Below are positions 8,168 through 9,307 of a stretch of DNA of 9,307 bases, piece by piece. The number at the start of each line of letters is the position of its first letter. Within the stretch, counting starts at the first letter, position 1. The position numbers were made by a program, and so were the translations under genes. The notes beneath the pieces were generated by a model. The model ran no database searches. It saw nothing but the letters and a program-made list of their open reading frames with translations, and was not told the DNA's origin. Location of the stretch: contig JANQGC010000225.1 of the NCBI GenBank assembly GCA_028277515.1, forward strand, positions 1 to 9,307, written 5' to 3'. This DNA is from Anaerolineae bacterium (GTDB lineage Bacteria; Chloroflexota; Anaerolineae; Promineifilales; Promineifilaceae).

Positions 8168-8315
8168 TTATTGATTATTGTGTTCTCTAATTGGCCATCC
8201 TCACCGAAAATCTCATAATTCTATTCCATTCCGTGGCCAGGAATGCAAATATTTGCCTTTGAAAACCTTTCTATTATTTAACATTATGCCTACGCTGAAA
8301 GGTGAAACCTTGCGA
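8168..8315 (-). promoter_or_regulatory. Leader/intergenic region of the cyclase-YbbR gene
   Basis: This 148-base AT-rich gap precedes the cyclase gene. It contains a perfect 12-bp palindrome GCAAATATTTGC (8245-8256), adjoined by a second inverted repeat, CATTCC (8227-8232) with GGAATG (8240-8245). On the minus strand a TAGAAT hexamer just downstream of these could be a -10 box, but no good -35 with 16-18 spacing is evident. I see no recognisable riboswitch. Confidence 0.4.
8299..8311 (-). repeat. Short hairpin after the Suc_Fer-like stop codon
   Basis: AAGGT and ACCTT flank a 3-base loop, four bases past the stop of the upstream gene on the minus strand. The 5-bp stem lacks a following T-run, so it is at best a weak or factor-assisted 3' end. 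Confidence 0.25.
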
Positions 8316-9230
8316 TCAGTTGACCTTCTTCCCTTCATCCCACAGGTTGGTTAAGCTGTAACGTGAGACCGGTTTCGCTTTGGGTGTGCTACAACTCACA
8401 AACCGCGGGTCGTCGATTCGCTGTTGTCTGATTCCCAAATTGTATCGTTTGGCACCAGGAGTTTGAAAAGTGATCGCGGAATTCTGCTCATCCATTTCTT
8501 TAACTCCCACCAGCAGTAAATCGGAGAAACCTAGTAAATTCAACTCTCGCCGCAGAAAATAATCGGCCGCCTGCACCGGGGGATCGTAATAGTTTCGGCC
8601 GCGAAAAAACGCCAGGTCAAATATTTTTCCCTTCTCAGTAGCTTCAACCGTTACCCGGCTCTGAATTGGCTCCAATAGTCCATAATTCACGCAGGACGGG
8701 TAAACCACCACATTAGGCGCATAGCGGTGCCCCCCCATGTGGCTGGCCTGCCACACGTCATCGCCGGCGATGTCATTCAGGGTATCCACCATCGGCAGCC
8801 CATAACGGGCGCAGCATTTATCGCGCCGGCCGTTAGTGCAGACCAGGTAAATCGGCCGCTCCCTGAGATAATGGCTAAATTGGGCCTGTCCCGCGCTCAA
8901 ACCTTTCCAATCAAGTTCCAGCAGGTCTTCATAACGGCCGATTGGCAGCTCATACAGTTGCGGCGAAATCTCATCACTACGCACGACATACAAGCGAAAA
9001 AAATCCCGTTGGCTGTTGTTCTTAATGAAAAGCAGGCGCGACCCCGGAATATCGGCCAACTGCCGGTTCAAAAATGCCTGCACCTCAGCGGGCAAATCAT
9101 TATCAGTCGTTGCCTTCTCCCGCCATGCCAGGCGATATTCCAGCAAAAACCAGGTGTTCACCTGTGAGGCCGTACCATAAATCGGTTCTCCGGTTTCTCT
9201 TGTATGGTCAGCGCAAAAAAAATCATCCAT
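8316..9230 (-). CDS. Sucrase/ferredoxin-like (Apd1-type) Fe-S thioredoxin-fold protein
   Basis: A 304-residue member of the Suc_Fer-like family, related to the yeast Apd1/Aim32 group. The N-terminal FFCADHTRETGEPIYGTA (4-21) is typical. The thioredoxin-fold [2Fe-2S] part has YLVCTNGRRDKCCARYG (128-144; C131, C139, C140) and SHMGGHRYAPNVVVYP (163-178; H164, H168). The Cys plus HxxxH pattern matches the mixed Cys/His cluster ligation known for Apd1. It is probably a cytoplasmic electron-transfer or redox protein; the partner is unknown. I place the start at the ATG of 9230 because a GGAGG lies 8 bases upstream. An in-frame GTG at 9245 would add five residues (VEDRN) but overlaps that ribosome-binding site. 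It lies upstream of the cyclase gene on the same strand, 148 bases away, with no obvious functional link. Confidence 0.93.
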   Translation of the reverse strand: MDDFFCADHTRETGEPIYGTASQVNTWFLLEYRLAWREKATTDNDLPAEVQAFLNRQLADIPGSRLLFIKNNSQRDFFRLYVVRSDEISPQLYELPIGRYEDLLELDWKGLSAGQAQFSHYLRERPIYLVCTNGRRDKCCARYGLPMVDTLNDIAGDDVWQASHMGGHRYAPNVVVYPSCVNYGLLEPIQSRVTVEATEKGKIFDLAFFRGRNYYDPPVQAADYFLRRELNLLGFSDLLLVGVKEMDEQNSAITFQTPGAKRYNLGIRQQRIDDPRFVSCSTPKAKPVSRYSLTNLWDEGKKVN

Positions 9231-9231
9231 G

Positions 9232-9306
9232 TTACGATCCTCCACTCACCATTGGCAAATACGTCGGCCGTCCTCCCACCAAAAACCTTGTACGCTCCGA
9301 CTGCTT
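9232..9306 (-). CDS. Possible C-terminal tail of an upstream gene (partial, unidentified)
   Basis: One minus-strand frame is open from the window edge and ends at a TAA (9232-9234), one base before the ATG of the Suc_Fer-like gene. It reads ...RFLVGGRPTYLPMVSGGS. Such tight spacing, with the next gene's ribosome-binding site inside the tail, is typical of operons. With only 24 codons visible and other frames also open, it may equally be non-coding. I do not recognise the sequence. Confidence 0.25.
   Translation of the reverse strand, partial: KQSERTRFLVGGRPTYLPMVSGGS
9238..9243 (-). promoter_or_regulatory. Strong Shine-Dalgarno (GGAGGA) deciding the Suc_Fer-like start
   Basis: On the minus strand GGAGGA ends 7 bases before the ATG at 9230 (8 from GGAGG). 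It selects that ATG over the in-frame GTG at 9245, whose codons would lie within the ribosome-binding site. Confidence 0.75.
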
Positions 9307-9307
9307 C

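Noticed and set aside
8168..8315. Possible cyclic di-AMP (ydaO-type) riboswitch before the cyclase gene
   Set aside because: The region is short and AT-rich, and I could not find the conserved helices or core motifs of that riboswitch; only simple dyads are visible.
8727..9167. 146-residue plus-strand open frame opposite the Suc_Fer-like gene
   Set aside because: It is antisense to a gene with clear Fe-S ligand motifs and lacks family resemblance or a ribosome-binding site.

Overview
The window looks like a stretch of chromosome from an environmental, probably uncultured bacterium. The best guess is Chloroflexota (Anaerolineae/Caldilineae-like). Three things support this: a DUF2079 membrane protein with an appended beta-sandwich domain of the kind common in that phylum, a lipoprotein hydrolase with a Pro/Ser/Thr-rich tether, and a diadenylate cyclase fused to YbbR domains. 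The assignment is inference from gene style; no rRNA or other marker is present. I saw no phage, transposase, CRISPR, toxin-antitoxin or defence genes. Most genes are ordinary housekeeping or accessory genes, and the unusual material lies in gene architecture and in non-coding and compositional signals.

Left part (1-2746, plus strand): the C-terminal 60% or so of valyl-tRNA synthetase (valS), a small Zn-binding DUF971/GBBH-N-like protein, and a PhzF-family isomerase-like enzyme. The two gaps between these genes hold compact inverted repeats. Middle part (2762-5982): a secreted lipoprotein alpha/beta hydrolase on the minus strand, convergent with phzF, then a 191-bp AT-rich divergent promoter region, then a large plus-strand DUF2079 membrane protein. 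Right part (5983-9307): a roughly 100-bp inverted array of CAGT/ACTG heptamers between convergent genes. After it come two minus-strand genes: a 691-residue CdaA-type diadenylate cyclase fused to four YbbR repeats, and upstream of it a sucrase/ferredoxin-like (Apd1-type) Fe-S thioredoxin-fold protein. A possible gene tail lies at the very right edge.

Functional links between the genes are weak. valS, DUF971 and phzF may be co-transcribed. The cyclase-YbbR protein combines in one chain what Firmicutes encode as the partners CdaA and CdaR, and no glmM is adjacent. The strongest points for a second look are this fusion, the symmetrical 7-bp-periodic CAGT/ACTG array, and a strong excess of the palindrome CGGCCG. 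I counted 30 copies of CGGCCG across the window, nearly all in coding DNA and sparse in the DUF2079 gene, which resembles the HIP1 phenomenon of cyanobacteria.
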